This document shows positions 1 through 8,536 of a stretch of DNA of 64,000 nt, one piece after another (within the stretch, counting starts at the first letter, position 1; each line of letters opens with the position of its first letter). The position numbers and the translations under genes were made by a program. Location: positions 10,001-74,000 of the forward strand of contig NZ_OY761823.1 in assembly GCF_963664965.1 (NCBI RefSeq). The letters run 5' to 3'. This DNA is from an uncultured Pseudodesulfovibrio sp. (lineage in GTDB: Bacteria; Desulfobacterota; Desulfovibrionia; Desulfovibrionales; Desulfovibrionaceae). Below the pieces are notes generated by a model. The model did not search any database, was not told the origin of the DNA, and saw only the letters and a program-made list of their open reading frames with translations.

Positions 1-269
1 AAATCCTGATCCAGCCGCTTGAGCATGGGCAGGAGGGTCAGCACCGTAATCGTATTGGGAATAAAGGATGAAAGAGCCGCCGCCGCACCGATGATGTACA
101 GAACAAGAGCGGTCACGCTCCCCCGGCTTTTCCGCAATGTCCACATGACAAAGGCATCCGTCAGCCGGGTCGCGGCCATCAACTGATACACAAGATACCC
201 GCCCGTAAAAAGCAGGATGAGCGGCAGCCTATGCCAAAGATAATTAGAGATGTCGCCTAAGGATTCCAC
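1..269 (-). CDS. N-terminal part of an anion/ion permease (SLC13/DASS or ArsB-NhaD type), cut by the window edge
   Basis: Only the first 89 codons are present; the gene continues before position 1. The minus strand is open from a GTG at 269, with AAAAAGG about 12 bases upstream and an in-frame TGA just before that. The translation is hydrophobic: a first membrane segment (LPLILLFTGGYLVYQLM), a basic linker (WTLRKSRGS), then a second segment ending in SSFIPNTITVLTLLPML. A Ser/Asn-Thr hairpin of that kind is typical of ion-transporter-superfamily permeases that take up sulfate, dicarboxylates or other anions, or export arsenite. It lies 31 bases downstream of the EAL gene on the same strand and may be co-transcribed with it. 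The substrate cannot be told from this piece. Confidence 0.55.
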   Translation of the reverse strand, partial: MESLGDISNYLWHRLPLILLFTGGYLVYQLMAATRLTDAFVMWTLRKSRGSVTALVLYIIGAAAALSSFIPNTITVLTLLPMLKRLDQD

Positions 270-300
270 CTGACGAATGGACCTTTTTCAAGGATTTTTG

Positions 301-1542
301 TCAACTGCCCGGGTACGGCAGTTCAATGCAGACAATGAACCGCTGGCCTTCACTGTTGTAGAGAGGTCGACTGATGATGCAGGTCTCGACGTCGGCATAA
401 TGAGACAGGAACGGACGGGTCACGAACTTCTCATACCCCATATCCAGATACAGGACGTAATCCTGCATGGAATGATCCACGCCCTTGGCGGTTCCGATTA
501 CCTTGGAACTGGCTGTGCCTCTCTGGGTACGAACATGATAACGAGCCGTCACCTGAACACCCGCACTGTTCAGCACGAACATGGAAACGACGTCCTGAAC
601 GTTGTGCACCAAGGTCTTGCATGCTTCCTCGAAACGTCCTTCCGGCAAACTGGCGAATTTTGAACAAATGGATGCCACATTCTGGAAAGTGGTGCTGAAA
701 CGGTTCTTTCGGTTTTGAACCAGCGCCCGCTTCTCTTGCTTGTACTTTTCATAAGAGCCTACGATCTTGTCGAAAAACATTTTCGCAGGGTCCTTGGTCT
801 TGGCCCCTTCATCCTTGGTATAATAGTATCCCTGCTGCAAATGCACCCCGGCGGTCAGCAGGCGAATGGACTCTTCTTCGGTTTCCACCCCCTGTGCGAT
901 AACCACGGCACCGGCCCGGTCCGCAATATCGATCAGGGCTTCAAGGAGCTTGGGCGAGTATTCCTTTTGCTGTCCATCAGAGAAAAACGAGGAATCGATC
1001 TTGACGAAATCCGGCTTGAGACGTGGCAGCGTCAGGCTGAACGGATCTCCTACGGAACAGTTTTCCAGACTCAGTTTAAATCCGAAGTCCATATACATCT
1101 GGGCAAACGCCTCGAAAGCTTCCCCTTCTGCCTGCTTGAGATTGCACTCGATAACAACGCTGCTGAAATCGATATCAAAACCAGCCACCTGATTCTTCAG
1201 CACTTCGGCCCCGACCTCCACATAAGGCAGGATTTCCGAATTAACATTAAGAAACAGCAGCATATCCTCGTGGTTACTGAAAATCGGCTTGAACTGCCGC
1301 AATGCCTTTTCGCGGCACAGGCGATCCACTTCGACCTTGGTGTTCGGCGTCAGAGCATCGTGAAACAACAACTGCGGATCAATGATGCAGACATCTCCGC
1401 CTCCCCCACGGGAAAAGGCTTCGAAACCAACAATGGATTTCGTTGAAATGGAAACGACTGGCTGGAAAAAAGTACTGACATTTCTGGACTGAAGTATATC
1501 CAGAACGGCCTTTTCATCCACTTGTATTGTATCACAGGACAT
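301..1542 (-). CDS. Degenerate EAL-domain protein with a C-terminal sensory domain (YkuI-like layout)
   Basis: A 413-residue cytoplasmic protein. The start was set at the ATG at 1542 because GAGGGA lies just upstream; a longer reading to 1599 has no such site. Residues about 15-255 follow the EAL phosphodiesterase fold (FFQPVVS, then EAF at 41-43 instead of EAL, LNVNSE, VKIDSSF, GVETEEE). The metal-binding DDFGTG motif is replaced by ENCSVG at about 160-165, so both aspartates are lost and c-di-GMP hydrolysis is unlikely. The C-terminal 150 residues resemble the PAS/Cache-like region found after EAL in B. subtilis YkuI. It could bind c-di-GMP or act as a protein-interaction module. The fold call is firm, inactivity is inferred from the motif, and the role is unknown. 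Confidence 0.85.
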   Translation of the reverse strand: MSCDTIQVDEKAVLDILQSRNVSTFFQPVVSISTKSIVGFEAFSRGGGGDVCIIDPQLLFHDALTPNTKVEVDRLCREKALRQFKPIFSNHEDMLLFLNVNSEILPYVEVGAEVLKNQVAGFDIDFSSVVIECNLKQAEGEAFEAFAQMYMDFGFKLSLENCSVGDPFSLTLPRLKPDFVKIDSSFFSDGQQKEYSPKLLEALIDIADRAGAVVIAQGVETEEESIRLLTAGVHLQQGYYYTKDEGAKTKDPAKMFFDKIVGSYEKYKQEKRALVQNRKNRFSTTFQNVASICSKFASLPEGRFEEACKTLVHNVQDVVSMFVLNSAGVQVTARYHVRTQRGTASSKVIGTAKGVDHSMQDYVLYLDMGYEKFVTRPFLSHYADVETCIISRPLYNSEGQRFIVCIELPYPGS

Positions 1543-1775
1543 AATTCCCTCTTTCATGACCAGCATTAAACAGGCCATCGCCACCATGTATGCCGACAAC
1601 TCACCTGGGTCAATGGGGGAATCTCCCTATTCCACCACGAAAACCAACCAATACTCAATAATACCGGATAATTACATGCAAATATCAAGGAAGCCCACTG
1701 CACGCCTTCCATTGACTGCCTTTATCCAGTATAGATTGAGGTCCTGTTTTTCACCGCATTTCAAAGAGGAGCCCC

Positions 1776-4700
1776 GTGGCCGAATTCGTTCATCTTCACG
1801 TCCACACCGAGTACAGTCTGCTCGACGGTGCCATTCGCATCAAGGACCTGCTTTCACGCACCAAGGATCTCGGCATGCCCGCCGTGGCCATCACCGATCA
1901 CGGCTCCATGTACGGTGCCGTCGTTTTCTACATGGCTGCCATGGAAATGGGCATCAAGCCAATCATCGGCTGTGAGGTCTACGTGGCCCCCGGTGACATC
2001 GACGACGAAGGCGCACACCTGAAAAAGGAAAAAGGCGGCGGCTACCACCTTGTCCTGCTCGCCAAGAACCAGCTCGGCTACAAGAACCTTATCAAGATCG
2101 TCTCGAAAGGGTACCTTGAAGGCTTTTACTACAAGCCGCGTGTCAGCAAATATCTGCTGAACAAGTATTCCGAAGGGCTTGTCGCCCTGTCCGCATGTCT
2201 CGCGGGCGAAGTGCCGCGCGTGCTCATGAATGAAGGGCTGGATGCGGGCGTGGAGATGGCAAAAACCTATGAGTCCATCTTCCCGGGCAATTTCTATCTC
2301 GAATTGCAGGATAACGGCATCGGCAAACAGGTACGGCTCAACGACCTGCTCATCCAGTGCGCCGAAAAGACCGGCCTGCCCATGGTCGCTACCAACGACT
2401 GCCACTACCTCACTGCGGAGGACTACGAAGCGCACGACACCCTGCTCTGCATCCAGACGCAGACCACCGTGGACGCGGAAAAACGGTTCCGCATGGACAC
2501 GAAGGAGCTCTATTTCAAGACGCCCGAAGAAATGGAGCAGGCGTTCGCCCACGTGCCCGAGGCCATTGCCAACACCCAGAAGATCGCGGAGATGTGCAAT
2601 CTCGAAATCGAGCTGGGCAACTATTATTTCCCGGAATACGAGCTGTCGGAAGGCGTCTCCGACCTTGACGAGGAATTTGAGAAGCTCTGCCGCGCCGGTC
2701 TGGAAAAACGGTTGAACCAGATCACGTATGATGTGGACGAGGAAGTCTACTGGAAACGGCTCGATTACGAACTCGGCGTCATCACGGAGATGGGCTTCCC
2801 GGCCTACTTCCTCATCGTGCAGGACTTCATCAACTGGGCCAAGGACCATCGCATTCCGGTCGGTCCGGGCCGTGGTTCCGCAGCCGGCTCCATTGTGGCC
2901 TGGTCGCTCAAGATCACCAACCTCGACCCGCTCCCGTATGATCTGCTGTTCGAACGTTTCCTCAACGTGGAACGTGTCTCCATGCCTGATATCGACGTGG
3001 ACTTCTGCGAACGCCGCCGTCTGGAGGTCGTGAAGTATTGCGCCGAAAAGTACGGTCATGACCGCGTGGCGCAGATCACCACTTTCGGGACCATGAAGAC
3101 CAAAGCGGTCATCAAGGACGTTGGCCGCGCGCTGGGCATGACCTTCGGTGAGACGGACAGGATCGCCAAGCTCATCCCGGACGATCCCGGTGTCATGGCG
3201 AAGCTGCTCGGCGTGGAAAAGGCCAAGATCAACGTGCCCAACGCGGTCAAGGGCGTGGTTGAACTCGACGACATGGTCGCCACCGACCCCAAAGTCGAAA
3301 AACTCATCGATATTTCCACCCGTCTTGAAGGGCTGTGCCGCCATGCGTCCACCCACGCAGCGGGCGTGGTCATCTCGGACAAGCCCATGACCGAATACCT
3401 TCCTCTCTACAAAGGGAAGAAGGGGGAAATCGTGACCCAGTTCGACATGAAAAAGGTCGAAAAAGTCGGCCTCATCAAGTTCGACTTCCTGGGTCTGAGA
3501 ACCATGACGGTCATCGAGGACTGCATCGACATCATCGCCGAACAGGGCAAACGGGCGCCGGATCTCGACACGCTCTCTCTGGACGACCCGGACACCTACT
3601 CCACTCTGGCACGGGGCGACACCGACGGCGTCTTTCAGTTCGAATCATCCGGCATGCGTAAATATCTCCGCATGCTGCGCCCCGACTGTTTTGAAGACAT
3701 CGTCGCAATGCTCGCCCTCTACCGTCCCGGCCCGCTGGGCATGATCGGTTCCCAGGGCGTCAGCATGGTCGATGAATTCATCATGCGTAAGCACGGCGAA
3801 ATCGAAGTCTCCTATCCGCACCCGTCGCTGGAGGAAACCCTCAAGCCGACCTACGGCGTCATGGTCTATCAGGAGCAGGTTATGGCGACCGCCATGACCA
3901 TCGCCAACTACTCGCTCGGTGAAGGTGACCTGCTGCGCCGTGCCATGGGTAAGAAGATCGCCGAGGAAATGGCGAAGCAGCGTTCCCGTTTCCTTGAAGG
4001 CTCGCGCGAAAACAAGATCGACGACAAGATCGCCAACGAAATCTTCGACACCATGGAGAAGTTCGCGGCATACGGCTTCAACAAGTCACACTCCGCCGCC
4101 TACGCGCTCATTTCCTATCATACGGCCTATCTCAAGACGCATTTCCCGGTTGAGTTCATGGCCGCCCTGATGTCCACGGAAATGAACAACACCGAAAAAA
4201 TCATCATGTACATCAACGCCTGCCGCGATATGGACATCACGGTCAAGCAGCCCAACATCAACGCGGGGCAGGCGCGGTTCTCGGTGCTCGACGGCGACAT
4301 TCTCTTCGCCATGGCCGCCATCAAGAACGTCGGCGAAGAGGCCATTGACGAAATCGTGGCCGAGCGCAACGAGAACGGTCCGTTCAAAGACATCTTCGAT
4401 TTCTGCGAACGAGTGAACCTGCGTCGCGTGACCAAGCGCGTCCTCGAATCACTCATCAAGGCGGGCGCGCTCGACTGTTTCGACTGTCCCCGCGCCGCGC
4501 TGCTCGAAGACCTCGAAAAAGCGGTCGCCATCGGCCAGAAAAAGGCCAAGGAAAAAGACTCGGGCATGCTCAACATGCTCGACATGCTGGGCAACGGCGG
4601 GGACAAATCCGAGGCCATCACGCCCACCTGCTCGTCCTGCGAGGAATTCGACGACCGCGAAAAACTCGCCCTTGAAAAGGAAGTCATCGGCTTCTTCCTG

Positions 4701-5318
4701 TCCGGGCACCCGCTGCTCGCCTATCGGCACGACATGTCCCGCCTGCGGACCTCCACCCTTGAGGAATGCAAAACCATTCCCAACGGCACCGAGGTCCGCG
4801 TGGCTGTCATCATCCCGGACTACAAGCAGTTCATCACCCGCAAGGGCGACCCCATGGCCTTCTGCACCGCCGAAGACCTGACCACGTCCGGTGAAATCAC
4901 CATGCTGCCCAACACCTATGCCGACGCCAAGGAACTCATCGACGCCGACCGCCCGCTGTTCATCCAGGGCAAAATCGACATCCGCGAGGAACCGGGCCAC
5001 GAGGACGCGCCCAAGTCAGCGAAAATACTCGCCGACAAAGTGGTCTTTCTCGCCGACGCGGTCCAAGGCTCGGACAAGCCCGTGTCCCTCTGGGTCGGTG
5101 AAAAGCACGCCGAGGACAACCACCTCAACGCGCTCAAGGCGATTCTCCAGCGATATCCCGGCAAGACCGCAGTCAATCTCGGCGTCATCACCAAGGATTC
5201 CGTGGTCAATCTCAAGCTCGGAAACAACTGGCACATCTTCCCGAGCCGCGATTTCTGGAAAGACGTGGAGAAATGGCAAAACGGCGACGCCCTCAGGCAC
5301 AAGGCCTCGCAGGAGTAG
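1776..5318 (+). CDS. dnaE: DNA polymerase III alpha subunit
   Basis: The replicative polymerase subunit, 1180 residues, close to the usual DnaE length of about 1160. It starts with GTG at 1776, preceded by AAAGAGGA at 1763-1770. Order of parts: an N-terminal PHP domain (HVHTEYSLLDG, then ITDHGSMYG), the polymerase palm with GPGRGSAAGS and the catalytic aspartates of PDIDVDF at about residues 405-411, fingers and beta-binding region, a helix-hairpin-helix region (AYGFNKSHSAAYA), and a C-terminal OB-fold and tau-binding region. It is a single-gene unit. The next gene starts about 150 bases later, and a structured repeat (5332-5403) fills most of that gap. Upstream, TTCCAT at 1707 and TATAGA at 1730 with 17-base spacing could be its promoter, but this is weak. 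Confidence 0.98.
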   Translation: MAEFVHLHVHTEYSLLDGAIRIKDLLSRTKDLGMPAVAITDHGSMYGAVVFYMAAMEMGIKPIIGCEVYVAPGDIDDEGAHLKKEKGGGYHLVLLAKNQLGYKNLIKIVSKGYLEGFYYKPRVSKYLLNKYSEGLVALSACLAGEVPRVLMNEGLDAGVEMAKTYESIFPGNFYLELQDNGIGKQVRLNDLLIQCAEKTGLPMVATNDCHYLTAEDYEAHDTLLCIQTQTTVDAEKRFRMDTKELYFKTPEEMEQAFAHVPEAIANTQKIAEMCNLEIELGNYYFPEYELSEGVSDLDEEFEKLCRAGLEKRLNQITYDVDEEVYWKRLDYELGVITEMGFPAYFLIVQDFINWAKDHRIPVGPGRGSAAGSIVAWSLKITNLDPLPYDLLFERFLNVERVSMPDIDVDFCERRRLEVVKYCAEKYGHDRVAQITTFGTMKTKAVIKDVGRALGMTFGETDRIAKLIPDDPGVMAKLLGVEKAKINVPNAVKGVVELDDMVATDPKVEKLIDISTRLEGLCRHASTHAAGVVISDKPMTEYLPLYKGKKGEIVTQFDMKKVEKVGLIKFDFLGLRTMTVIEDCIDIIAEQGKRAPDLDTLSLDDPDTYSTLARGDTDGVFQFESSGMRKYLRMLRPDCFEDIVAMLALYRPGPLGMIGSQGVSMVDEFIMRKHGEIEVSYPHPSLEETLKPTYGVMVYQEQVMATAMTIANYSLGEGDLLRRAMGKKIAEEMAKQRSRFLEGSRENKIDDKIANEIFDTMEKFAAYGFNKSHSAAYALISYHTAYLKTHFPVEFMAALMSTEMNNTEKIIMYINACRDMDITVKQPNINAGQARFSVLDGDILFAMAAIKNVGEEAIDEIVAERNENGPFKDIFDFCERVNLRRVTKRVLESLIKAGALDCFDCPRAALLEDLEKAVAIGQKKAKEKDSGMLNMLDMLGNGGDKSEAITPTCSSCEEFDDREKLALEKEVIGFFLSGHPLLAYRHDMSRLRTSTLEECKTIPNGTEVRVAVIIPDYKQFITRKGDPMAFCTAEDLTTSGEITMLPNTYADAKELIDADRPLFIQGKIDIREEPGHEDAPKSAKILADKVVFLADAVQGSDKPVSLWVGEKHAEDNHLNALKAILQRYPGKTAVNLGVITKDSVVNLKLGNNWHIFPSRDFWKDVEKWQNGDALRHKASQE

Positions 5319-5331
5319 GAGTAGGAAGAAT

Positions 5332-5403
5332 GCCTCCGGCGGCCTAAGAACCTTTCGTGAAAGGTTCTTAGGAATCTCCAAAGCTTTTTGTTGCGCTTCA
5401 CGA
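5332..5403 (+). repeat. Intergenic structured repeat family 1, copy 1 (3' of dnaE)
   Basis: Begins 13 bases after the dnaE stop with GCCTCCGGCGGC. A perfect 14-base-pair hairpin follows: arm CCTAAGAACCTTTC at 5343-5356 and its complement at 5359-5372. It then runs through AATCTCCAAAGCTTTTTG to TTGCGCTTCACG. Copies 2-4 are at 25515-25587, 40238-40310 and 41474-41602. It may terminate or protect the dnaE transcript. Confidence 0.85.
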
Positions 5404-5470
5404 GTAATGCTAACAATCGAAACGCCCTGCCTCACTTATAATTCATAGTAATAGATACGAGAGATACAAA

Positions 5471-5836
5471 ATGGATTCTTTGAAACAACTCGATGACCGG
5501 CACCGAAAATTCGTTGAAGACCGGCATTGGCAGAAACACCAGTCTCCCAAGAATCTTGCCATGGCGTTGACCGTGGAAGTGGGCGAACTGGTGGAGCATT
5601 TCATGTGGCTGACCCGCGATGAAAGCTGGAAAGTCGAAGGGAAGAAAAAAGAGGCCGTGGCCGAAGAACTGGCCGACTGTCTCATTTATCTCACCCGCCT
5701 TTCCGGGGAACTCGGTATTGATCTGGTTGCCGCGGCCCATGAAAAATGCGAGAAAAATGAGCGCAAGTACCCTGTGGAAGAATTTCAGGAAGGCGACCGC
5801 CGCCCCCACGAGTACAAGGACAAAGATAAATATTAA
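5471..5836 (+). CDS. MazG-like nucleotide pyrophosphohydrolase (dCTP pyrophosphatase type)
   Basis: 121 residues, a single all-alpha MazG-like domain. The metal-binding signature is visible as EVGELVEHFMW near residue 37 and EELADCLIYL near 66, the EXXE...EXXD pattern that holds magnesium in enzymes cleaving NTPs or dNTPs to NMP and pyrophosphate. The size fits the short dCTPase/RS21-C6 group rather than two-domain MazG. The tail is rich in charged residues. It is the first gene of a compact plus-strand run, with queD 17 bases downstream. The likely role is nucleotide-pool cleaning; the exact substrate is not determined by sequence. Confidence 0.85.
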   Translation: MDSLKQLDDRHRKFVEDRHWQKHQSPKNLAMALTVEVGELVEHFMWLTRDESWKVEGKKKEAVAEELADCLIYLTRLSGELGIDLVAAAHEKCEKNERKYPVEEFQEGDRRPHEYKDKDKY

Positions 5837-5853
5837 GGTTCGGAGAAATAACT

Positions 5854-6234
5854 ATGCCCGGTAAATGGCGCCTCACGATAACTCAGGATTTTTCAGCATC
5901 GCATCAACTGCGTAACTACGGCGGCAAATGCGAAAACATGCACGGCCACAACTTCGGCGTCGAAGTGGTGGTCGAAGGGACGAAGCTGGACGAAAGAGTC
6001 CAATATCTCGTCGACTTCAAGGACATCAAGCGCCGCACCAAGGATGTGCTGGAAAAGCTCGACCACAGGCATCTCAATGAAGTCGAGTGCTTTGTCGAGA
6101 TCAACCCATCTTCCGAGAACATCGCCATGTTCATATATAAGGAATTGAAGGACAACATGCCCGAGAACGTCACCCTTGCCGAAGTCTCTGTTTCGGAAAA
6201 GGAATCGTCCAAGGCGACCTACTGGGAAGAATAG
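5854..6234 (+). CDS. queD: 6-carboxytetrahydropterin synthase (QueD / PTPS family)
   Basis: 126 residues. The family converts 7,8-dihydroneopterin triphosphate to 6-carboxy-5,6,7,8-tetrahydropterin in the pathway to queuosine. Zinc ligands are visible as the His of SASHQL and the HGH of CENMHGHNFG. The Cys two residues before that motif (GKCENMHGH) is the one expected for QueD-type catalysis. LDHRHLNEV and a late Glu complete the site. It sits between the MazG-like gene and a small membrane-protein gene that starts 2 bases after its stop, so co-transcription is likely. No other queuosine genes are in view, so a related pterin activity remains possible. Confidence 0.9.
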   Translation: MPGKWRLTITQDFSASHQLRNYGGKCENMHGHNFGVEVVVEGTKLDERVQYLVDFKDIKRRTKDVLEKLDHRHLNEVECFVEINPSSENIAMFIYKELKDNMPENVTLAEVSVSEKESSKATYWEE

Positions 6235-6236
6235 AC

Positions 6237-6479
6237 ATGGCTGAAAAAAAGAAAGAGAAGCGGGGCGAAATCAACGGCATGTCCTACGGGAAGATCATGA
6301 CGAGCCTGCTCATCCCGAAGGATTCCCGTTCCAATCCCAAGCGCATCCTGAGCGGTATCGCTTTTCTCGCGTTCGTGGGATTCTTCCTCTTCGCCGCCCT
6401 GAGCCGAGGCTGCCACCGCGAGGCCATGCAGCAGCCCACGGAACCGACCAGCGCCATCATCGAAACCCGCCTCGGATAA
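6237..6479 (+). CDS. Small single-pass membrane protein, unknown function
   Basis: 80 residues. A strongly basic N-terminus (MAEKKKEKRG) is followed by a conserved-looking cytoplasmic stretch and one membrane helix at about 43-59 (ILSGIAFLAFVGFFLF), then a short polar tail. The start lies 2 bases after the queD stop and the stop lies 4 bases before dtd, so it is almost certainly translated as part of this operon. I do not recognise a family. Tight packing between two conserved genes argues that it is real. Confidence 0.65.
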   Translation: MAEKKKEKRGEINGMSYGKIMTSLLIPKDSRSNPKRILSGIAFLAFVGFFLFAALSRGCHREAMQQPTEPTSAIIETRLG

Positions 6480-6483
6480 TTTC

Positions 6484-6948
6484 ATGCGAATAGTCCTTCA
6501 ACGCGTCACCGACGCGAAAGTCACCGTGAACGACACCGTTGTCGGCGAGATCGGCACCGGCCTGCTCGCCCTTGTCGGATTCGGCAAAAGCGACACCGCC
6601 GATCTTGCAACCGCGCCCGTCTGGAAAAAGATGATCGACAAGGTACTCAATCTGCGTATCTTCACGGACGATGACGACAAGCTCAACAACTCGCTCTGTG
6701 ACATCTCCGGAGACATCCTGCTCGTCTCGCAGTTCACGCTGTATGCGGACTGCAAAAAAGGACGCCGCCCGTCATTTTCCGGTTCATGCCCGCCCGACAT
6801 AGCCGCCCCTCTGTTCGACAGGCTGGTGGCTGACGTGCGTTCCGCCGCGCCCGGTCAAGTCGCAACCGGCGAGTTCGGCGAGGAAATGTTTCTCGACTTC
6901 ACCAACTGGGGACCGGTAACCATCATCCTCGACTCCGACGAGATGTAG
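6484..6948 (+). CDS. dtd: D-aminoacyl-tRNA deacylase
   Basis: 154 residues, normal length for Dtd, which hydrolyses D-amino acids (and glycine from tRNA-Ala) from mischarged tRNAs. Family motifs are seen: the N-terminus MRIVLQRV, SQFTLYAD at about 79-86, which carries the substrate-pocket Ser-Gln, and the C-terminal NWGPVT, which holds the cross-subunit Gly-Pro motif. It starts 4 bases after the small membrane-protein gene and is followed directly by the diguanylate cyclase gene, one base separating stop and start. Confidence 0.96.
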   Translation: MRIVLQRVTDAKVTVNDTVVGEIGTGLLALVGFGKSDTADLATAPVWKKMIDKVLNLRIFTDDDDKLNNSLCDISGDILLVSQFTLYADCKKGRRPSFSGSCPPDIAAPLFDRLVADVRSAAPGQVATGEFGEEMFLDFTNWGPVTIILDSDEM

Positions 6949-6949
6949 C

Positions 6950-8374
6950 ATGACGATCAAAACGAAACTGCTCGCAGTCCTGTCCCTGATTCTCCTGTCC
7001 TCTTTCCTTGCGACCAGTCTCATCAACTACACGGTGACGCGTGACGCCGTGCGCGAGGAGTTGCTCCAATCCTCGCTCCCGCTGACCGGCAAGAACATCT
7101 ATTCGGAAATCCACGCCACCATGATGGTGCCGTCGCTCGTAGCCTCATCAATGGCCAACGACACATTCCTCAAAGACTGGGTGATGCGCGGCGAAAAGGA
7201 TATCCACGCACTTTCCCGCTACATGAGTGCCATCAATTCCAAATACGGGTTCATCTCCACATTTTTCGTCTCGTCCCTCACAGACATTTATTATTATCAG
7301 GACGGTCCGCTGAAAAAAGTCAATCCGCGCGACCCGCATGACGTGTGGTACTACAGTTTCGTCTACTCCAAGGCCTCGCACGACATCATGGTGGATACCA
7401 ATCAGGCCAAAGGCCACCAACTGACCATCTTCATCAACTGCCGGATTGAAGACGAGCGCGGCCGCCTGCTCGGTGTTACCGGCGTCGGGGTCAACATGGA
7501 CAAGGCCATCGACATGCTCAATCAAGCCCGCAAGGAATATGGCCGCTCCGTATATCTTGTGGATCAGGACGGCCTGATGCAGGTTCATCCGAACAAGGAC
7601 CTCATCGGCAAGCAATACCTTGATGAAACCGAGGGTATAAAAGGTTTGGCAAAAACCATCCTTAAGCCTCATGAAAAGCCCGTCAGCCTCGAATATCAGG
7701 CGGACGGGAAAACCATCCTGCTCTCGGCGAGCTATCTGCCGGAATTCGAATGGCATCTCATCGTAGAACAGGACGAAGAAAAAGCGCTTTCCACGGCTCG
7801 AAACAACCTTTACCGCACCCTCGGCGTCGGCTTTACCGCATCCCTGCTCATCATTTTCCTGTGCGTACTGACCATCAACCATTTCCAGTCGCGTCTTGAA
7901 CGCATGGCGAAAACAGATCCGCTCACCGGCATCGCCAACCGCAGGGCCTTTGAGGAACGCTTCCATCTCGCTGCATACAAGGCGGACCGCTACGGCAATC
8001 TGTTCTCGATCATCGTCATCGACCTCGACGGGTTCAAGAAGGTCAACGACATCTACGGACACCTCGAAGGCGACAAAATTCTCAAGTCCATCGCGTCATC
8101 CATCGACAACAGCATCCGGCCTGCCGATTTTCTGGCTCGCTGGGGCGGCGATGAATTCATCGTGCTCATGGACGGCGATGCGGAAAACGCAAAAACTCTC
8201 GCCGACCGCATCAGGACAGCCGTCACCCACTCGGCACAGGAAACAATCATCTCCCTCAGTTGCGGTGCTGCCCAATACGAAAACGGCGACGATCTTGCCT
8301 CGATCACGGCCCGAGCGGACAAGGCAATGTACATGGCCAAGTCGCAGGGGGGAGACAGGGTGATTGCCGGCTAA
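6950..8374 (+). CDS. Membrane diguanylate cyclase with extracytoplasmic Cache sensor and GGDEF domain
   Basis: 474 residues. A first membrane helix (about 8-25) is followed by a roughly 260-residue periplasmic double-Cache region (MVPSLVASSMANDTFLKDW; GVGVNMDKAIDML; YLVDQDGLMQVHPN), a second helix near 287-305 (GFTASLLIIFLCVLTI), and a GGDEF domain. The catalytic motif GGDEF is intact, and RPAD five residues before it is a proper RxxD inhibitory site, so an active, product-inhibited c-di-GMP synthase is expected. The sensor probably reads a small ligand such as an amino or organic acid. It is the last gene of the run starting at 5471; a long palindrome follows. Confidence 0.93.
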   Translation: MTIKTKLLAVLSLILLSSFLATSLINYTVTRDAVREELLQSSLPLTGKNIYSEIHATMMVPSLVASSMANDTFLKDWVMRGEKDIHALSRYMSAINSKYGFISTFFVSSLTDIYYYQDGPLKKVNPRDPHDVWYYSFVYSKASHDIMVDTNQAKGHQLTIFINCRIEDERGRLLGVTGVGVNMDKAIDMLNQARKEYGRSVYLVDQDGLMQVHPNKDLIGKQYLDETEGIKGLAKTILKPHEKPVSLEYQADGKTILLSASYLPEFEWHLIVEQDEEKALSTARNNLYRTLGVGFTASLLIIFLCVLTINHFQSRLERMAKTDPLTGIANRRAFEERFHLAAYKADRYGNLFSIIVIDLDGFKKVNDIYGHLEGDKILKSIASSIDNSIRPADFLARWGGDEFIVLMDGDAENAKTLADRIRTAVTHSAQETIISLSCGAAQYENGDDLASITARADKAMYMAKSQGGDRVIAG

Positions 8375-8416
8375 TTCCGCCAAGCGTATCCTGTCACGCG
8401 CTAATCCCAATAAAAT

Positions 8417-8456
8417 CAGGCCCCATGAAATACTCTAGAGTATTTCATGGGGCCTG
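8417..8456. terminator. 40-base perfect palindrome between convergent genes, probable two-way terminator
   Basis: Bases 8417-8436 and 8437-8456 are exact reverse complements centred on CTCTAGAG, with an A-rich flank on the left. It lies between the ends of the GGDEF gene and cmk, which converge. Confidence 0.75.
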
Positions 8457-8536
8457 TTCACATCAATATGACGGTTTTTGCTACATAAGCTGGCTGACTT
8501 TTCCGCAGGCACGAAAGCCACGAAAACGCCTCAGGC

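Noticed and set aside
1854-3356. Long open frame antisense to dnaE (500 codons)
   Set aside because: Mirror of a strongly coding, GC-rich gene; no ribosome site and no recognisable protein pattern. The same applies to long antisense frames over leuS (26250-28367), lon (36872-38095) and ribBA (29633-31036).
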